A stretch of DNA of 64,000 nucleotides from Ramlibacter sp. Its GTDB lineage: Bacteria > Pseudomonadota > Gammaproteobacteria > Burkholderiales > Burkholderiaceae_C. Below the pieces are notes generated by a model. The model did no database searches. It saw only the letters and a list, made by a program, of their open reading frames with translations, and was not told where the DNA came from. The stretch's first letter is position 1, and every line of letters starts with the position of its first letter. The DNA is taken from NCBI GenBank assembly GCA_016713005.1, contig JADJPY010000011.1, positions 310,001 to 374,000 of the forward strand, given 5' to 3'. Below are positions 13,660-22,559 of this stretch, piece by piece. The translations under genes and the position numbers were made by a program.

Positions 13660-13688
13660 TTGCCTGCAAGGGCAGTCCGCGTTATAAT
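13660..13688 (+). promoter_or_regulatory. Promoter of the S10 gene block (upstream of rplC)
   Basis: TTGCCT (13660-13665) and a perfect TATAAT (13683-13688) are 17 bp apart. A 9-bp inverted repeat ACGCGGACT / AGTCCGCGT (13652-13660, 13674-13682) overlaps the -35 box and spacer. A leader of about 115 nt follows before rplC, with a CCGCC/GGCGG hairpin that could have a regulatory role. Confidence 0.65.
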
Positions 13689-13811
13689 TTTAGGCTCTGC
13701 CCGATTTGGGTGGGGAAAAGCCGCCATTGAGTTGGCGGGATATCAACCTTCTTTCACGTCAAAACGCTGGCGCCAATTGAAGTGGCAGCGGTGGAAGTAT
13801 TGGAGAAACAA

Positions 13812-14495
13812 ATGAGTCTGAGCAACTCCCTCGGGTTGCTGGGCCGCAAGGTGGGCATGATGCGTCTGTTCACCGATGACGGGGATGCAGTGCCCGTCAC
13901 GGTGGTGGATGTGTCCAACAACCGTGTGACCCAGGTCAAAACCCAAGAGAACGACGGCTATGTCGCCTTGCAGGTGACGTTCGGTTCGCGCAAGGCGTCG
14001 CGTGTGACCAAGCCGCAGGCCGGCCACCTCGCCAAGGCGGGTGTTGAAGCCGGAGAAATCATCCAGGAATTCCGCGTGACCGCCGATACTGCTGCGCAGT
14101 ACAAGGCCGGCGCAGCTGTTCCGGTGACGGCCGTGTTTGCCGTTGGCCAGAAGGTGGATGTCCAGGGCACGACGATCGGCAAGGGCTTTACCGGCACGAT
14201 CAAGCGTCACCATTTCAGTTCGCAGCGCGCTTCGCACGGCAACAGCCGTTCCCACAATGTCCCCGGCTCCATCTCGATGGCGCAGGACCCTGGCCGTGTG
14301 TTCCCCGGCAAGCGGATGTCCGGCCATCTGGGTGACGACACCGTGACCACGCAGAACCTTGATGTGATCCGCATCGACGAAGCCCGCCAGCTGCTGCTGA
14401 TCCGAGGCGCCGTGCCGGGCTCCAAGGGTGGTTTTGTCACCGTGCGCCCGGCCGTGAAGGCCCGCCCGCAGGGTGACGCGAAGGGAGCGAAGTAA
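13812..14495 (+). CDS. rplC: 50S ribosomal protein L3
   Basis: This is a 227-residue L3, an early-assembly protein near the peptidyl transferase centre. It has the typical [14 protein letters not shown] start, the central [13 protein letters not shown] and [16 protein letters not shown] loop and [19 protein letters not shown]. The ATG at 13812 was chosen over an upstream in-frame codon at 13782 from family starts. Its stop overlaps rplD by one base (TAATG). Confidence 0.97.
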   Translation: MSLSNSLGLLGRKVGMMRLFTDDGDAVPVTVVDVSNNRVTQVKTQENDGYVALQVTFGSRKASRVTKPQAGHLAKAGVEAGEIIQEFRVTADTAAQYKAGAAVPVTAVFAVGQKVDVQGTTIGKGFTGTIKRHHFSSQRASHGNSRSHNVPGSISMAQDPGRVFPGKRMSGHLGDDTVTTQNLDVIRIDEARQLLLIRGAVPGSKGGFVTVRPAVKARPQGDAKGAK

Positions 14496-15115
14496 TGCAA
14501 CTCGAACTCCTGAACGAACAAGGCCAGGCCGCGTCGAAATACGACGCCCCCGAGACCGTGTTTGGCCGTGAATACAACGAAGACCTGGTCCACCAGATCG
14601 TCGTCGCCTTCCGGGCCAATGCCCGTCAGGGCACGCGCGCCCAGAAGGACCGCGAGCAGGTCAAGCACTCGACCAAGAAGCCTTTCAAGCAAAAGGGAAC
14701 GGGCCGCGCCCGTGCCGGTATGACGTCGTCGCCGCTGTGGCGCGGCGGTGGCCGGATCTTCCCGAACAGCCCGGAAGAAAACTTCACCCAGAAGATCAAC
14801 AAGAAGATGTACCGCGCGGGCATGGCGTCCATCTTCTCGCAGCTGGCCCGGGAAGGCCGCTTGGCCGTGGTCGACTCCATGAAGGTGGATTCGCCCAAGA
14901 CCAAGCAGCTGGCCGCGCGCTTCAAGGCCATGAACCTCGAGTCGGTGCTGGTCATCGCCGAGGAAGTGGACGAGAACCTGTACCTGGCTTCGCGCAACCT
15001 GGTGAACGTGCTCGTCGTTGAGCCGCGTTACGCCGATCCGCTGTCGCTGGTGCACTACAAGAAGGTGCTGGTCACCAAGGGTGCCATCGACAAGCTCAAG
15101 GAGATGTTCGCATGA
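14495..15115 (+). CDS. rplD: 50S ribosomal protein L4
   Basis: This is a 206-residue L4 that binds 23S rRNA and in some bacteria represses its own operon. It contains the long basic loop [32 protein letters not shown] that reaches the exit tunnel. The translational coupling to rplC (TAATG) and the 4-bp overlap with rplW support polycistronic expression. Confidence 0.97.
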   Translation: MQLELLNEQGQAASKYDAPETVFGREYNEDLVHQIVVAFRANARQGTRAQKDREQVKHSTKKPFKQKGTGRARAGMTSSPLWRGGGRIFPNSPEENFTQKINKKMYRAGMASIFSQLAREGRLAVVDSMKVDSPKTKQLAARFKAMNLESVLVIAEEVDENLYLASRNLVNVLVVEPRYADPLSLVHYKKVLVTKGAIDKLKEMFA

Positions 15116-15447
15116 GCCGCGTGAACCCCACCCCCGAACAACGCAAGTTCGACGAAGGCCGCCTGATGCAGGTGCTGGTCGCCCCGATCGTGTCCGAAAA
15201 GGCCACGCAGATCGCGGACAAGACCAACGCCGTCACATTCAAGGTGCTGCAGGACGCCACCAAGCCGGAGATCAAGGCCGCTGTTGAACTGATGTTCAAG
15301 GTCGAAGTCAAGGGCGTTTCAGTGGTCAATACCAAGGGCAAGACCAAGCGCTTCGGACGCTCCGTGGGCCGCCGCGACAACGTGCGCAAGGCCTATGTGA
15401 CGCTCAAGCCGGGTCAGGAGCTGAACCTCTCCGGGGAGGCCGCGTAA
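15112..15447 (+). CDS. rplW: 50S ribosomal protein L23
   Basis: This is a 111-residue L23, located at the tunnel exit and a docking site for trigger factor and SRP. The core segment is [15 protein letters not shown] and the nucleic-acid-binding end is [28 protein letters not shown]. It starts inside the end of rplD (ATGA overlap). Confidence 0.97.
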   Translation: MSRVNPTPEQRKFDEGRLMQVLVAPIVSEKATQIADKTNAVTFKVLQDATKPEIKAAVELMFKVEVKGVSVVNTKGKTKRFGRSVGRRDNVRKAYVTLKPGQELNLSGEAA

Positions 15448-15450
15448 ATC

Positions 15451-16275
15451 ATGGCAGTCATCAAGATGAAACCGACCAGCCCCGGCCAGCGCGCCGTGGT
15501 CAAGGTCTCGCGTGACCACCTGTACAAGGGTGCACCTCACGCGCCGCTGCTGGAACCCCAGCACCAGAAGTCGGGCCGCAACAACAACGGCCACATCACC
15601 ACCCGCCACAAGGGCGGTGGACACAAGCACCACTACCGTGTGGTGGACTTCCTGCGCAACAAGGACGGCATCACCTGCAAGGTCGAGCGCGTCGAGTACG
15701 ACCCGAACCGCACGGCCCACATCGCGCTGGTGTGTTACGCCGACGGCGAGCGTCGCTACATCATCGCCCCGCGTGGCCTGGAAGTCGGCGCATCTCTGGT
15801 GAGCGGCGCCGAGGCCCCTATCCGTGCCGGCAACACGCTGCCAATCCGCAACATCCCGGTGGGCTCGACGATTCACTGCATCGAGCTGCAGCCCGGCAAG
15901 GGCGCGCAGATCGCGCGCTCAGCCGGCGCGTCGGCGACGCTTCTGGCACGCGAAGGCACCTACGCCCAGGTCCGGATGCGTTCCGGCGAAGTGCGCAAGA
16001 TCCACATCGAGTGCCGTGCCACGATCGGCGAAGTCGCCAACGAAGAGCACAGCCTTCGCCAGTTGGGCAAGGCCGGTGTCAAGCGCTGGATGGGCATCCG
16101 CCCGACCGTGCGCGGCGTGGCGATGAACCCGGTCGACCACCCGCACGGTGGTGGCGAAGGCAAGACCGGCGAAGGCCGCCATGCCGTCGATCCGTGGGGT
16201 AACCTGACCAAGGGTTACCGCACCCGTAACAACAAGCGCACGCAGGTCATGATCGTGTCGCGTCGCAAGAAGTAA
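15451..16275 (+). CDS. rplB: 50S ribosomal protein L2
   Basis: This is a 274-residue L2, essential for subunit association and peptidyl transfer. [14 protein letters not shown] at the N-terminus and the [14 protein letters not shown] loop with the conserved histidine are clear. It begins 3 bp after rplW. Confidence 0.98.
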   Translation: MAVIKMKPTSPGQRAVVKVSRDHLYKGAPHAPLLEPQHQKSGRNNNGHITTRHKGGGHKHHYRVVDFLRNKDGITCKVERVEYDPNRTAHIALVCYADGERRYIIAPRGLEVGASLVSGAEAPIRAGNTLPIRNIPVGSTIHCIELQPGKGAQIARSAGASATLLAREGTYAQVRMRSGEVRKIHIECRATIGEVANEEHSLRQLGKAGVKRWMGIRPTVRGVAMNPVDHPHGGGEGKTGEGRHAVDPWGNLTKGYRTRNNKRTQVMIVSRRKK

Positions 16276-16285
16276 GGGGTAACAG

Positions 16286-16564
16286 ATGACTCGCTCTCTC
16301 AAAAAGGGTCCGTTTGTTGACTATCACCTGGTAGCCAAGGCCGACAAGGCCGTGACCACCAAGGACAAGAAGCCGATCAAGACCTGGTCGCGCCGCTCCA
16401 TGATCCTGCCCGAGTTCATCGGGCTGACGATCGCCGTGCACAACGGCAAGCAGCACGTGCCGGTCTATATCACCGACCAGATGGTGGGCCACAAGCTGGG
16501 CGAATTCGCCCTGACGCGCACCTTCAAGGGTCACCCGGCGGACAAGAAAGTCCAGAAGAAGTAA
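16286..16564 (+). CDS. rpsS: 30S ribosomal protein S19
   Basis: This is a 92-residue S19 of the 30S head, forming a complex with S13. Typical sequences are [33 protein letters not shown] and [16 protein letters not shown]. Confidence 0.98.
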   Translation: MTRSLKKGPFVDYHLVAKADKAVTTKDKKPIKTWSRRSMILPEFIGLTIAVHNGKQHVPVYITDQMVGHKLGEFALTRTFKGHPADKKVQKK

Positions 16565-16573
16565 GGAATGACC

Positions 16574-16903
16574 ATGGAAACACGTGCAGTCCTCAGGGGC
16601 GTCCGTCTCTCGGTCGACAAGGGTCGGCTCGTCGCGGATCTCATCCGCGGCAAGAAGGTTGATCAGGCGCTGGACATCCTCAATTTCACGCAGAAAAAAG
16701 CCGCCGGAATCGTCAAGAAAGTGCTGGAGTCGGCAATCGCCAACGCCGAGCACAACGACGGTGCCGATATCGACGAACTGAAGGTCAAGACCATCTACGT
16801 CGAGCAGGGCGCCACGCTCAAGCGCTTTACCGCACGCGCCAAAGGCCGCGGCAACCGCATCAGCAAGCCCACGTGCCATGTGTACGTGACGGTCGGCAAC
16901 TAA
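16574..16903 (+). CDS. rplV: 50S ribosomal protein L22
   Basis: This is a 109-residue L22 that lines the exit tunnel. Two in-frame ATGs exist (16568 and 16574). The ribosome-binding site AAGTAAGGA touches the first ATG but is at a normal distance from the second, and family members start [13 protein letters not shown], so 16574 was chosen. It contains the [32 protein letters not shown] core. Confidence 0.96.
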   Translation: METRAVLRGVRLSVDKGRLVADLIRGKKVDQALDILNFTQKKAAGIVKKVLESAIANAEHNDGADIDELKVKTIYVEQGATLKRFTARAKGRGNRISKPTCHVYVTVGN

Positions 16904-16920
16904 CAGGGCCTGGAAGAAAC

Positions 16921-17826
16921 ATGGGACAGAAAATCCATCCTACCGGCTTCCGCCTGTCGGTGAGCCGCAACTGGGCCAGCCGCTGGTACGCAAGCAACCG
17001 TGACTTCGCCGGCATGCTGGCCGAAGACATCAAGGTGCGCGAGTACCTCAAGGCGAAACTCAAGAACGCCGCTGTATCGCGCGTCCTGATCGAGCGCCCC
17101 GCCAAGAACGCCCGCATCACCATTTTCTCGGCACGCCCGGGTGTGGTGATCGGCAAGAAGGGCGAAGACATCGAAGCCCTCAAGAAAGAACTCGGCAAGC
17201 GCCTGGGCGTGCCGGTGGCAGTGAACATCGAAGAAGTGCGCAAGCCCGAAATCGATGCCCAGCTGATTGCCGACTCGATCACCCAGCAGCTCGAAAAGCG
17301 CATCATGTTCCGCCGCGCCATGAAGCGCGCGATGCAGAACGCGATGCGTCTGGGCGCCCAGGGCATCAAGATCATGTCCGCCGGCCGTCTGAACGGAATC
17401 GAGATCGCCCGCACAGAGTGGTACCGCGAAGGCCGCGTTCCGCTTCACACCCTGCGCGCCGACATTGATTACGGCTTCTCCGAAGCCAAGACCACGTATG
17501 GCGTCATCGGCGTCAAGGTCTGGGTCTACAAGGGCGATACGCTGGGCCGCAACGATGCGCCCGCCGTGGAAACGCCGCGTCCGGACGAAGAGCGCCGCCC
17601 CCGCGGCCCGCGTCGCGACGCCCGCCCGGGTGACCGCCCGGCCGGCGACCGCCGTGGTCCCGCCACCCGCCGCCCCGCAGCTGGTGCGGGCAATGTTGCG
17701 CCGGTTGACGGCAGCGACAAGCCCGCAGAAGCAACGTCAGGTGCCGATGCACCGAAAACTACCGTTAAGCGCGTCCGCAAGGTTGCCGCGCCGGCTGCTC
17801 CCGCTGCCGACGGTAAAGGAGAATAA
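16921..17826 (+). CDS. rpsC: 30S ribosomal protein S3 with long C-terminal tail
   Basis: This is a 301-residue S3, part of the mRNA entry site. The KH domain has [20 protein letters not shown], and the C-terminal globular domain ends around [13 protein letters not shown] tail of roughly 85 residues follows, rich in Arg, Pro and Ala ([20 protein letters not shown]...), absent from enterobacterial S3 (about 233 residues) but seen to varying length in Burkholderiales. The start [12 protein letters not shown] is universal. Confidence 0.97.
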   Translation: MGQKIHPTGFRLSVSRNWASRWYASNRDFAGMLAEDIKVREYLKAKLKNAAVSRVLIERPAKNARITIFSARPGVVIGKKGEDIEALKKELGKRLGVPVAVNIEEVRKPEIDAQLIADSITQQLEKRIMFRRAMKRAMQNAMRLGAQGIKIMSAGRLNGIEIARTEWYREGRVPLHTLRADIDYGFSEAKTTYGVIGVKVWVYKGDTLGRNDAPAVETPRPDEERRPRGPRRDARPGDRPAGDRRGPATRRPAAGAGNVAPVDGSDKPAEATSGADAPKTTVKRVRKVAAPAAPAADGKGE

Positions 17827-17828
17827 AC

Positions 17829-18245
17829 ATGCAGCAACCCGCTCGCCGCAAGTACCGCAAAGAGCAGAAGGGCCGCAACACCGGCATCGCCACCCGGGGC
17901 AACTCGGTGGCATTTGGTGATTTCGGCCTGAAGTCCACCGACCGCGGGCGCCTGACGGCGCGCCAGATAGAAGCCGCGCGCCGCGCGATTTCCCGTCACG
18001 TCAAGCGCGGCGGCCGCATCTGGATCCGTGTGTTCCCGGACAAGCCGATTTCGCAGAAGCCGGCCGAAGTCCGCATGGGCAACGGCAAGGGCAACCCCGA
18101 GTACTACGTCGCCGAGATCCAGCCGGGCAAGGTGCTGTACGAAATCGTGGGTGTGCCGGAAGAGCTGGCCCGCGAGGCGTTCCGTCTGGCCGCCGCCAAA
18201 CTGCCGCTGCGCACGACGTTTGTCACCCGCATGCTCGGCGCGTAA
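17829..18245 (+). CDS. rplP: 50S ribosomal protein L16
   Basis: This is a 138-residue L16 at the A-site side of the 50S subunit. It has the typical [17 protein letters not shown] start, [32 protein letters not shown], and the [21 protein letters not shown] segment. Starts 2 bp after rpsC. Confidence 0.97.
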   Translation: MQQPARRKYRKEQKGRNTGIATRGNSVAFGDFGLKSTDRGRLTARQIEAARRAISRHVKRGGRIWIRVFPDKPISQKPAEVRMGNGKGNPEYYVAEIQPGKVLYEIVGVPEELAREAFRLAAAKLPLRTTFVTRMLGA

Positions 18246-18261
18246 TCAGGAGATCACAGAC

Positions 18262-18456
18262 ATGAAAACTGCTGAACTGCGCCAAAAAGACGTTGCCGGT
18301 CTCCAGACCGAGGTCAAGGAACTGCAAAAGGCCCATTTCGGCCTGCGCATGCAGAAGGCCACGCAACAACTCAACAACACGGCCCAGCTGCGCGTCACGC
18401 GCCGCGCGATTGCCCGTGCCAAAACCATCCTTGCTGAAAAGCAGGCCGCCAAGTAA
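18262..18456 (+). CDS. rpmC: 50S ribosomal protein L29
   Basis: This 64-residue two-helix protein sits at the tunnel exit next to L23. The sequence [20 protein letters not shown] followed by [20 protein letters not shown] is diagnostic. The ATG at 18262 was taken from the family start; the frame extends upstream inside rplP without meaning. Confidence 0.96.
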   Translation: MKTAELRQKDVAGLQTEVKELQKAHFGLRMQKATQQLNNTAQLRVTRRAIARAKTILAEKQAAK

Positions 18457-18465
18457 GGAAGCACC

Positions 18466-18735
18466 ATGACGGAAGCCAAAACATCCCTCAAGCGCACCTT
18501 GATTGGCAAGGTGGTGAGCGACAAGCGCGCCAAGACCGTGACGGTCCTGGTCGAGCGCCGTGTCAAGCACGAGCTCTACGGCAAGATCGTTGCCAAGTCG
18601 AGCAAGTACCACGCCCATGACGAAAAGGGCGAGTACCACACCGGCGACGTGATCGAGATCACCGAGAGCAAGCCGATTTCCAAGACCAAGAACTGGGTGG
18701 CCACCCGCCTGGTCGAAAAGGCCATCGCGGTCTGA
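18466..18735 (+). CDS. rpsQ: 30S ribosomal protein S17
   Basis: This is an 89-residue S17, an early 16S rRNA 5'-domain binder. Core: [40 protein letters not shown] and [16 protein letters not shown]. It is the last gene of the block: a terminator follows and the usual next genes (rplN, rplX, rplE) are not present here. Confidence 0.97.
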   Translation: MTEAKTSLKRTLIGKVVSDKRAKTVTVLVERRVKHELYGKIVAKSSKYHAHDEKGEYHTGDVIEITESKPISKTKNWVATRLVEKAIAV

Positions 18736-18770
18736 CGGGTCTCCCCTGCAGCCTGCCTGCAGGATTGGCA

Positions 18771-18803
18771 AAAACGGCTCACAATGTGGGCCGTTTTGCT
18801 TTT
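18771..18803 (+). terminator. Terminator after rpsQ
   Basis: AAAACGGC (18771-18778) pairs with GCCGTTTT (18790-18797), followed by GCTTTT. A second hairpin CCTGCAG/CTGCAGG precedes it. It closes the ribosomal gene block just before the peroxiredoxin gene. Confidence 0.75.
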
Positions 18804-18815
18804 ACTGGAGCCCAC

Positions 18816-19322
18816 ATGATCAAAGTCGGAGACACCCTGCCCACAGCCACCCTGATGGAATACTCGGAGGTGGAAGGCAACGGCTGCAGCATCGGCCCCA
18901 ACGCCGTTGATGTGTCCAAGGCTGCCGCCGGGAAGACGATCGCGCTGTTCGCCCTGCCCGGCGCATTCACACCCACCTGCTCGGCCAAGCACGTGCCAGG
19001 TTACGTCGAGAAGTTCGACGACCTGAAGGCCGCCGGTGTTGACGAGATCTGGTGCGTCAGCGTGAATGACGCCTTCGTGATGGGCGCATGGGCGCGCGAC
19101 CAGAAGACGGGTACAAAGGTGCGCATGCTGGCCGACGGCAGCGCTGATTTCACCAGGGCAACCGGACTTACGCTGGACCTGACCGGCCGCGGCATGGGCC
19201 TGCGCAGCACGCGCTACTCGATGCTGGTGAAGGACGGCAAGGTCGCCACGCTGAACATCGAGGCCCCGGGCAAGTTCGAGGTCAGCGACGCCGCCACGAT
19301 CCTGGCTCAGGCGAAGGGCTGA
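18816..19322 (+). CDS. Peroxiredoxin, Prx5-type
   Basis: This 168-residue thiol peroxidase has the Prx5 layout: the peroxidatic cysteine in LPGAFTPTCSAKHVPGY, the catalytic arginine region and VNDAFVMGAWARDQ. A second cysteine in DEIWCVSVND is common in the family. It reduces H2O2 and organic peroxides, probably using glutathione/glutaredoxin or thioredoxin. The ATG at 18816 is preceded by CTGGAGCCCAC; the longer in-frame start at 18765 would lie in the terminator. Confidence 0.9.
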   Translation: MIKVGDTLPTATLMEYSEVEGNGCSIGPNAVDVSKAAAGKTIALFALPGAFTPTCSAKHVPGYVEKFDDLKAAGVDEIWCVSVNDAFVMGAWARDQKTGTKVRMLADGSADFTRATGLTLDLTGRGMGLRSTRYSMLVKDGKVATLNIEAPGKFEVSDAATILAQAKG

Positions 19323-19330
19323 AGCCAAAT

Positions 19331-19380
19331 CTGCTACAAAAAAGGTAGCGGATCAGCGAGCTCCCATGCGGCCTACAGGC
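19331..19380 (-). repeat. Dispersed repeat, copy 2 (reverse orientation)
   Basis: Read on the minus strand it starts GCCTGTAGGCCGCATGGG and ends with the stem CCGCTACC...GTAGCAG, a diverged copy of the element at 3573. It fills the gap between two convergent genes. Confidence 0.5.
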
Positions 19381-19389
19381 CGATTTTGC

Positions 19390-19878
19390 TTATAAATCGG
19401 CCTTGAGGTAGTGCGCACCCGGGATCGGGTTGTGGTAGTACGGCGGAATCTCTTCAAAGCCCAGATCCTCATACAGTGACCGGGCTGCTTCCATGTCGTC
19501 CAGGGTGTCCAGCAGGACACTGCTGTAGCCCACAGCGCGGGCATGATCGAGAACAGCTTCGGCGAGCTGTCGCCCCAGTCCGAAGCGCCGGAATGCATTG
19601 CGTACGTACAGCCGTTTCATTTCGCAGGCGTTGGGGTAGTCCACCGTGTCGAGCGGGCGCATTGCACAGCAGCCCGCGACTTCACCGTCAACCCAGGCCA
19701 GAAAAAGGGCGCCGCGAGGCCCGGCATAGTCGCCTGGCAAGCCGGCGAGCTCCAATTCGAAGTTCTGGAAACACAGGTCCACCGCCAATTGGGCGGCGTA
19801 TTCCTGAAAGATGCGCCGGACTTCGGCGAAATCCTGGTCGCCTGATGGCGTGAGGATGCGGATGGCTGGGGCGGGCAT
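19390..19878 (-). CDS. GNAT family N-acetyltransferase
   Basis: This is a 162-residue GNAT domain. The acetyl-CoA binding motif A is in MKRLYVRNAFRRFGLGRQLAEAVLDHA (R/Q-x-x-G-x-G/A equivalent RRFGLGRQL), followed by the motif B helix AARSLYEDLGFEEIPPYY. The substrate is unknown. It converges with the peroxiredoxin gene and is 76 bp from the next minus-strand gene. Confidence 0.85.
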   Translation of the reverse strand: MPAPAIRILTPSGDQDFAEVRRIFQEYAAQLAVDLCFQNFELELAGLPGDYAGPRGALFLAWVDGEVAGCCAMRPLDTVDYPNACEMKRLYVRNAFRRFGLGRQLAEAVLDHARAVGYSSVLLDTLDDMEAARSLYEDLGFEEIPPYYHNPIPGAHYLKADL

Positions 19879-19954
19879 GACGGACGGGCGGCAAATCCGG
19901 AGGGTCCGTCACTCTAGCAGGCGACGACGGCCCGACGGCCTGGACGAGGCCGCG

Positions 19955-20617
19955 CTATCCCAATCGGTACACCCACACCGCCAAAGCTGCGCCAATTGCA
20001 AGCAGGACCAGAGCCGCCACCCGAGTGGCCACGTCGTCCCGCGACGGTGGCAGGGGATGTGCGCTGAGTTTGTCGCCATGCAGCATCGGGGCAATCAGGT
20101 TTTCCCTTTTCTTCCAGAGGTAATACAGGATGGCAGCCACGTGCAGCACCACCAGGGCGATCAGCAGCCACTGGCCCCAACTGCGATGCCATGTGGTTGC
20201 CTGGCTGACCACGGAGCCAGGCACAAATTTCGCCAGGGGCCCTGCAAAGGCGATCTCGTCGTCGCTCATCAGTCCGGTGGCCACCTGCACTGCCAGGATG
20301 GTCAAGACCGCAAAGACGGAACCCGCGCCCAAGGGGTTGTGGCCAATGGTGTGCTCCGGACGGCTGTCTCCCTTGAGGTAGCGGACCACAGTGCCCGGCG
20401 CGTATAAGAATGCAGCAAAGCGTGACCATCGCCCTCCCACCAAGCCCCATACCAGCCGGAAAACCAGCAGCGCCAGCACCACATGACCCAGCCGGGCGTG
20501 CCAGAACGTTGCCTCGCCGCCAACCTTGCCGGTAACGATGAGTGCAATCACGGCCAGCGCAAGGGCCCAATGAAACACCCGGGTCGGCAAATCCCAGACG
20601 CGGATACGATGCTGCAT
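19955..20617 (-). CDS. Cytochrome b561-type membrane protein
   Basis: This 220-residue di-haem cytochrome b has four core helices plus a C-terminal helix. Histidines that could ligate haem occur in RVFHWALALAV, FWHARLGHVVLALLVFR and WHRSWGQWLLIALVVLHVAAI. This pattern is typical of Ni/Fe-hydrogenase/b561-like cytochromes encoded beside cytochrome c'. It would pass electrons between the quinone pool and periplasmic c-type haem proteins. It is divergent from the cytochrome c' gene. Confidence 0.85.
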   Translation of the reverse strand: MQHRIRVWDLPTRVFHWALALAVIALIVTGKVGGEATFWHARLGHVVLALLVFRLVWGLVGGRWSRFAAFLYAPGTVVRYLKGDSRPEHTIGHNPLGAGSVFAVLTILAVQVATGLMSDDEIAFAGPLAKFVPGSVVSQATTWHRSWGQWLLIALVVLHVAAILYYLWKKRENLIAPMLHGDKLSAHPLPPSRDDVATRVAALVLLAIGAALAVWVYRLG

Positions 20618-20680
20618 GTGAAAACTCCGTAAGTTCAGGTTTGGAAGCGTTCCGCCTAGGTGTTTTCCTGAGGAGTTTAG

Positions 20681-20722
20681 TTCCCGCAGAACTTTTACGG
20701 GAAACCCTGCTCAGAACTTTTC
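20681..20722. promoter_or_regulatory. Repeated elements in the cytb561/cytochrome c' divergent promoter
   Basis: The 130-bp divergent spacer has two direct copies of CAGAACTTTT (20688-20697 and 20713-20722, 25 bp apart). An inverted repeat TTCCCG / CGGGAA surrounds the first copy. This may be an activator or repressor site shared by both genes; no regulator was identified. Confidence 0.4.
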
Positions 20723-20747
20723 TGTCCAACCCCGAGAGGAAATCACA

Positions 20748-21206
20748 ATGAAGAAGATCGCCACGCTCGCACTCGCGCTTTCGGCTGCTGTGCTTGCCGC
20801 ACCGGCCTCCGCACAGAGCTTCCAGAAGCCCGAAGACGCCATCAAGTACCGCAAGAGCGTGATGACTTTGCAGGCCGCACACGTCAGCGCCTTGGGGGCA
20901 ATGGCCAACGGGCGAGTTCCCTATGATGCCCAAGCAGCCGTACGTCATGCCGATGTTCTTGCAATGATCTCCACGCTGCCTTGGAGCGCATTTGCCGTGG
21001 CTGGCAGCGACAAGGGGGAAACTCGTGCCAAACCCGAGGTCTGGACCGAACAGGCAAAGTTCAAGGCAGCCTCCGACAAACTTCAAGCCGAAACAGCGAA
21101 GCTGGCTGCTGCAGCCAAGACCGGAAATCTCGACAATATTAAGGCCGCGTTCGGGCCGACGGCAGGCACGTGCAAGGCCTGCCACGACGATTTCCAGAAG
21201 AACTGA
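20748..21206 (+). CDS. Cytochrome c' (class II cytochrome c)
   Basis: This is a 152-residue precursor with a Sec signal peptide (MKKIATLALALSAAVLAAPASA). Four helices follow and the haem-binding CKACH is only a few residues from the C-terminus (CKACHDDFQKN), diagnostic of class II cytochromes. Family members bind NO and CO at a five-coordinate haem in the periplasm, and roles in NO resistance are established for some. Divergent from a b561 gene that could be its electron partner. Confidence 0.93.
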   Translation: MKKIATLALALSAAVLAAPASAQSFQKPEDAIKYRKSVMTLQAAHVSALGAMANGRVPYDAQAAVRHADVLAMISTLPWSAFAVAGSDKGETRAKPEVWTEQAKFKAASDKLQAETAKLAAAAKTGNLDNIKAAFGPTAGTCKACHDDFQKN

Positions 21207-21249
21207 TCGATGCTGCACGGCGGCGAATGTCCGCCCGGCCTGCAGACTC

Positions 21250-21283
21250 CGCCCTGTACGACGGCATGAAGTCGTACAGGGCG
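21250..21283. terminator. Strong hairpin between convergent genes
   Basis: CGCCCTGTACGAC and GTCGTACAGGGCG form a perfect 13-bp stem with an 8-nt loop. No T-run follows on either strand, so termination is probable but not certain. It separates the cytochrome c' gene from the TlpA-like gene. Confidence 0.5.
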
Positions 21284-21290
21284 TCGTGCC

Positions 21291-21788
21291 CTAGCTATCC
21301 GCCAGCAACTGTTCGATCAGCCGGTGCAGCTCTTTGAAGTCGGGCTCGCCGACGTAGCGCTTGACGATTTCTCCCCGCTTGTTGACCAGGTAGGTCGTGG
21401 GTGTGAGGGTGACCTCACCCCATGCCTTTGCGACCGCGCCGGTGTTGTCTATCGCCACCTGGAAAGGCAGCTTGCGCGTTTGCGCGAAGTTGACGACATA
21501 ACTGGGCGGGTCGTAGCTCATCGCCACCGCCACCGTCTGGTAGCCGCGGTCCTTGAACTGCTCATGCGTCGCCACGAGCTTGGGCATCTCAGCCACGCAA
21601 GTCACGCAACTGGTGGCCCAGAAATTGACCAGCATGACCTTGCCCCTGAGGTCCGACGTCGTACGGCTGGAGCCATCCAGCAACACAAACGTCGATTGCG
21701 GCGCATCCTGGGGCCGCGATCCGAGGTAGGCTGCGGCACCGATTGCCAAAACCACCGCCACTGCGGCAACATGTACAGATCGTTTCAT
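21291..21788 (-). CDS. TlpA-like thiol-disulfide oxidoreductase
   Basis: This 165-residue protein has an N-terminal membrane anchor (VAAVAVVLAIGAAAYLG) and a periplasmic thioredoxin fold. The active site is VNFWATSCVTCVAEMP (CVTC, not the usual CPPC). LTPTTYLVNKRGEIVKRYVG is the cis-Pro region. Such proteins reduce apocytochrome c cysteines or other periplasmic thiols. The ATG at 21788 was chosen; ATG 21800 is an alternative. It is divergent from the DUF4197 gene with 15 bp between starts. Confidence 0.83.
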   Translation of the reverse strand: MKRSVHVAAVAVVLAIGAAAYLGSRPQDAPQSTFVLLDGSSRTTSDLRGKVMLVNFWATSCVTCVAEMPKLVATHEQFKDRGYQTVAVAMSYDPPSYVVNFAQTRKLPFQVAIDNTGAVAKAWGEVTLTPTTYLVNKRGEIVKRYVGEPDFKELHRLIEQLLADS

Positions 21789-21803
21789 CTTGTGGAGCAT
21801 TCC

Positions 21804-22508
21804 ATGGATCGTCGCCAGTTTAATTCCGCTTCTTCGGCCGCCATGGGGCTGCTCATCCTGTCGGCCTGGCAACAAGCCCACGCCATTGCGCTGGCCGACC
21901 TGACCGACAAGGAAGCGTCCCAGGGGCTGAAGGCCGCGCTTGAAAAAGGCGCGTTGGCGGCCGTTGGCCTCCTGGGGAAGACGGATGGATTCCTGGGCAA
22001 CGCAAAAGTTCGCATCCCGCTCCCGGGATTTCTGGACGACGCAGCCAAGTTGCTCAAGACCCTGGGCCAGGGCAAGCGGATTGATGAACTGGTGACGTCG
22101 ATGAACCGGGCGGCGGAAACCGCGATCCCCATGGGCAAGGACTTGCTGGTGGGGGCGGTCAAGAACATGAGTGTGAGCGATGCCAAGAAGATACTCACAG
22201 GGGGCGAGACTTCGGTTACCGGCTTCTTTGCCGAGAAGACACGCAAGCCATTGGGCGAAAAATTTCTTCCGGTGGTCGGGCGGGCCACCGAAAAAGTGGG
22301 CCTGGCACAGAAGTACAACGCGGTGGCCGGCAAGGCGGCGGGGATGGGGCTGGTCAAGAAGGAAGACGCCAACATCCAGAAGTATGTGACCGGCAAGACT
22401 CTGGACGGCCTCTACCTCGTGATCGGCGAGGAGGAGAAAAAGATCCGCAAGGACCCGATCGGCGCGGGCAGCAGCATCCTCAAGAAGGTGTTCGGCGCCT
22501 TGCGCTGA
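21804..22508 (+). CDS. DUF4197 domain-containing protein, secreted
   Basis: This is a 234-residue protein. The N-terminus MDRRQFNSASSAAMGLLILSAWQQAHA looks like a Tat/Sec signal (twin Arg in RRQFN). The mature part is helical with ALADLTDKEASQGLKAALEKGA at its beginning and YVTGKTLDGLYLVIGEEEKKIRKDP at the end, the conserved ends of DUF4197. Function unknown. GGAG lies 8 bp before the ATG. Confidence 0.8.
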   Translation: MDRRQFNSASSAAMGLLILSAWQQAHAIALADLTDKEASQGLKAALEKGALAAVGLLGKTDGFLGNAKVRIPLPGFLDDAAKLLKTLGQGKRIDELVTSMNRAAETAIPMGKDLLVGAVKNMSVSDAKKILTGGETSVTGFFAEKTRKPLGEKFLPVVGRATEKVGLAQKYNAVAGKAAGMGLVKKEDANIQKYVTGKTLDGLYLVIGEEEKKIRKDPIGAGSSILKKVFGALR

Positions 22509-22559
22509 AGCGCCGGGGCTGCGCGGCGTGAGGCTGCCGAATCTTCGTTGCCCCGACGA

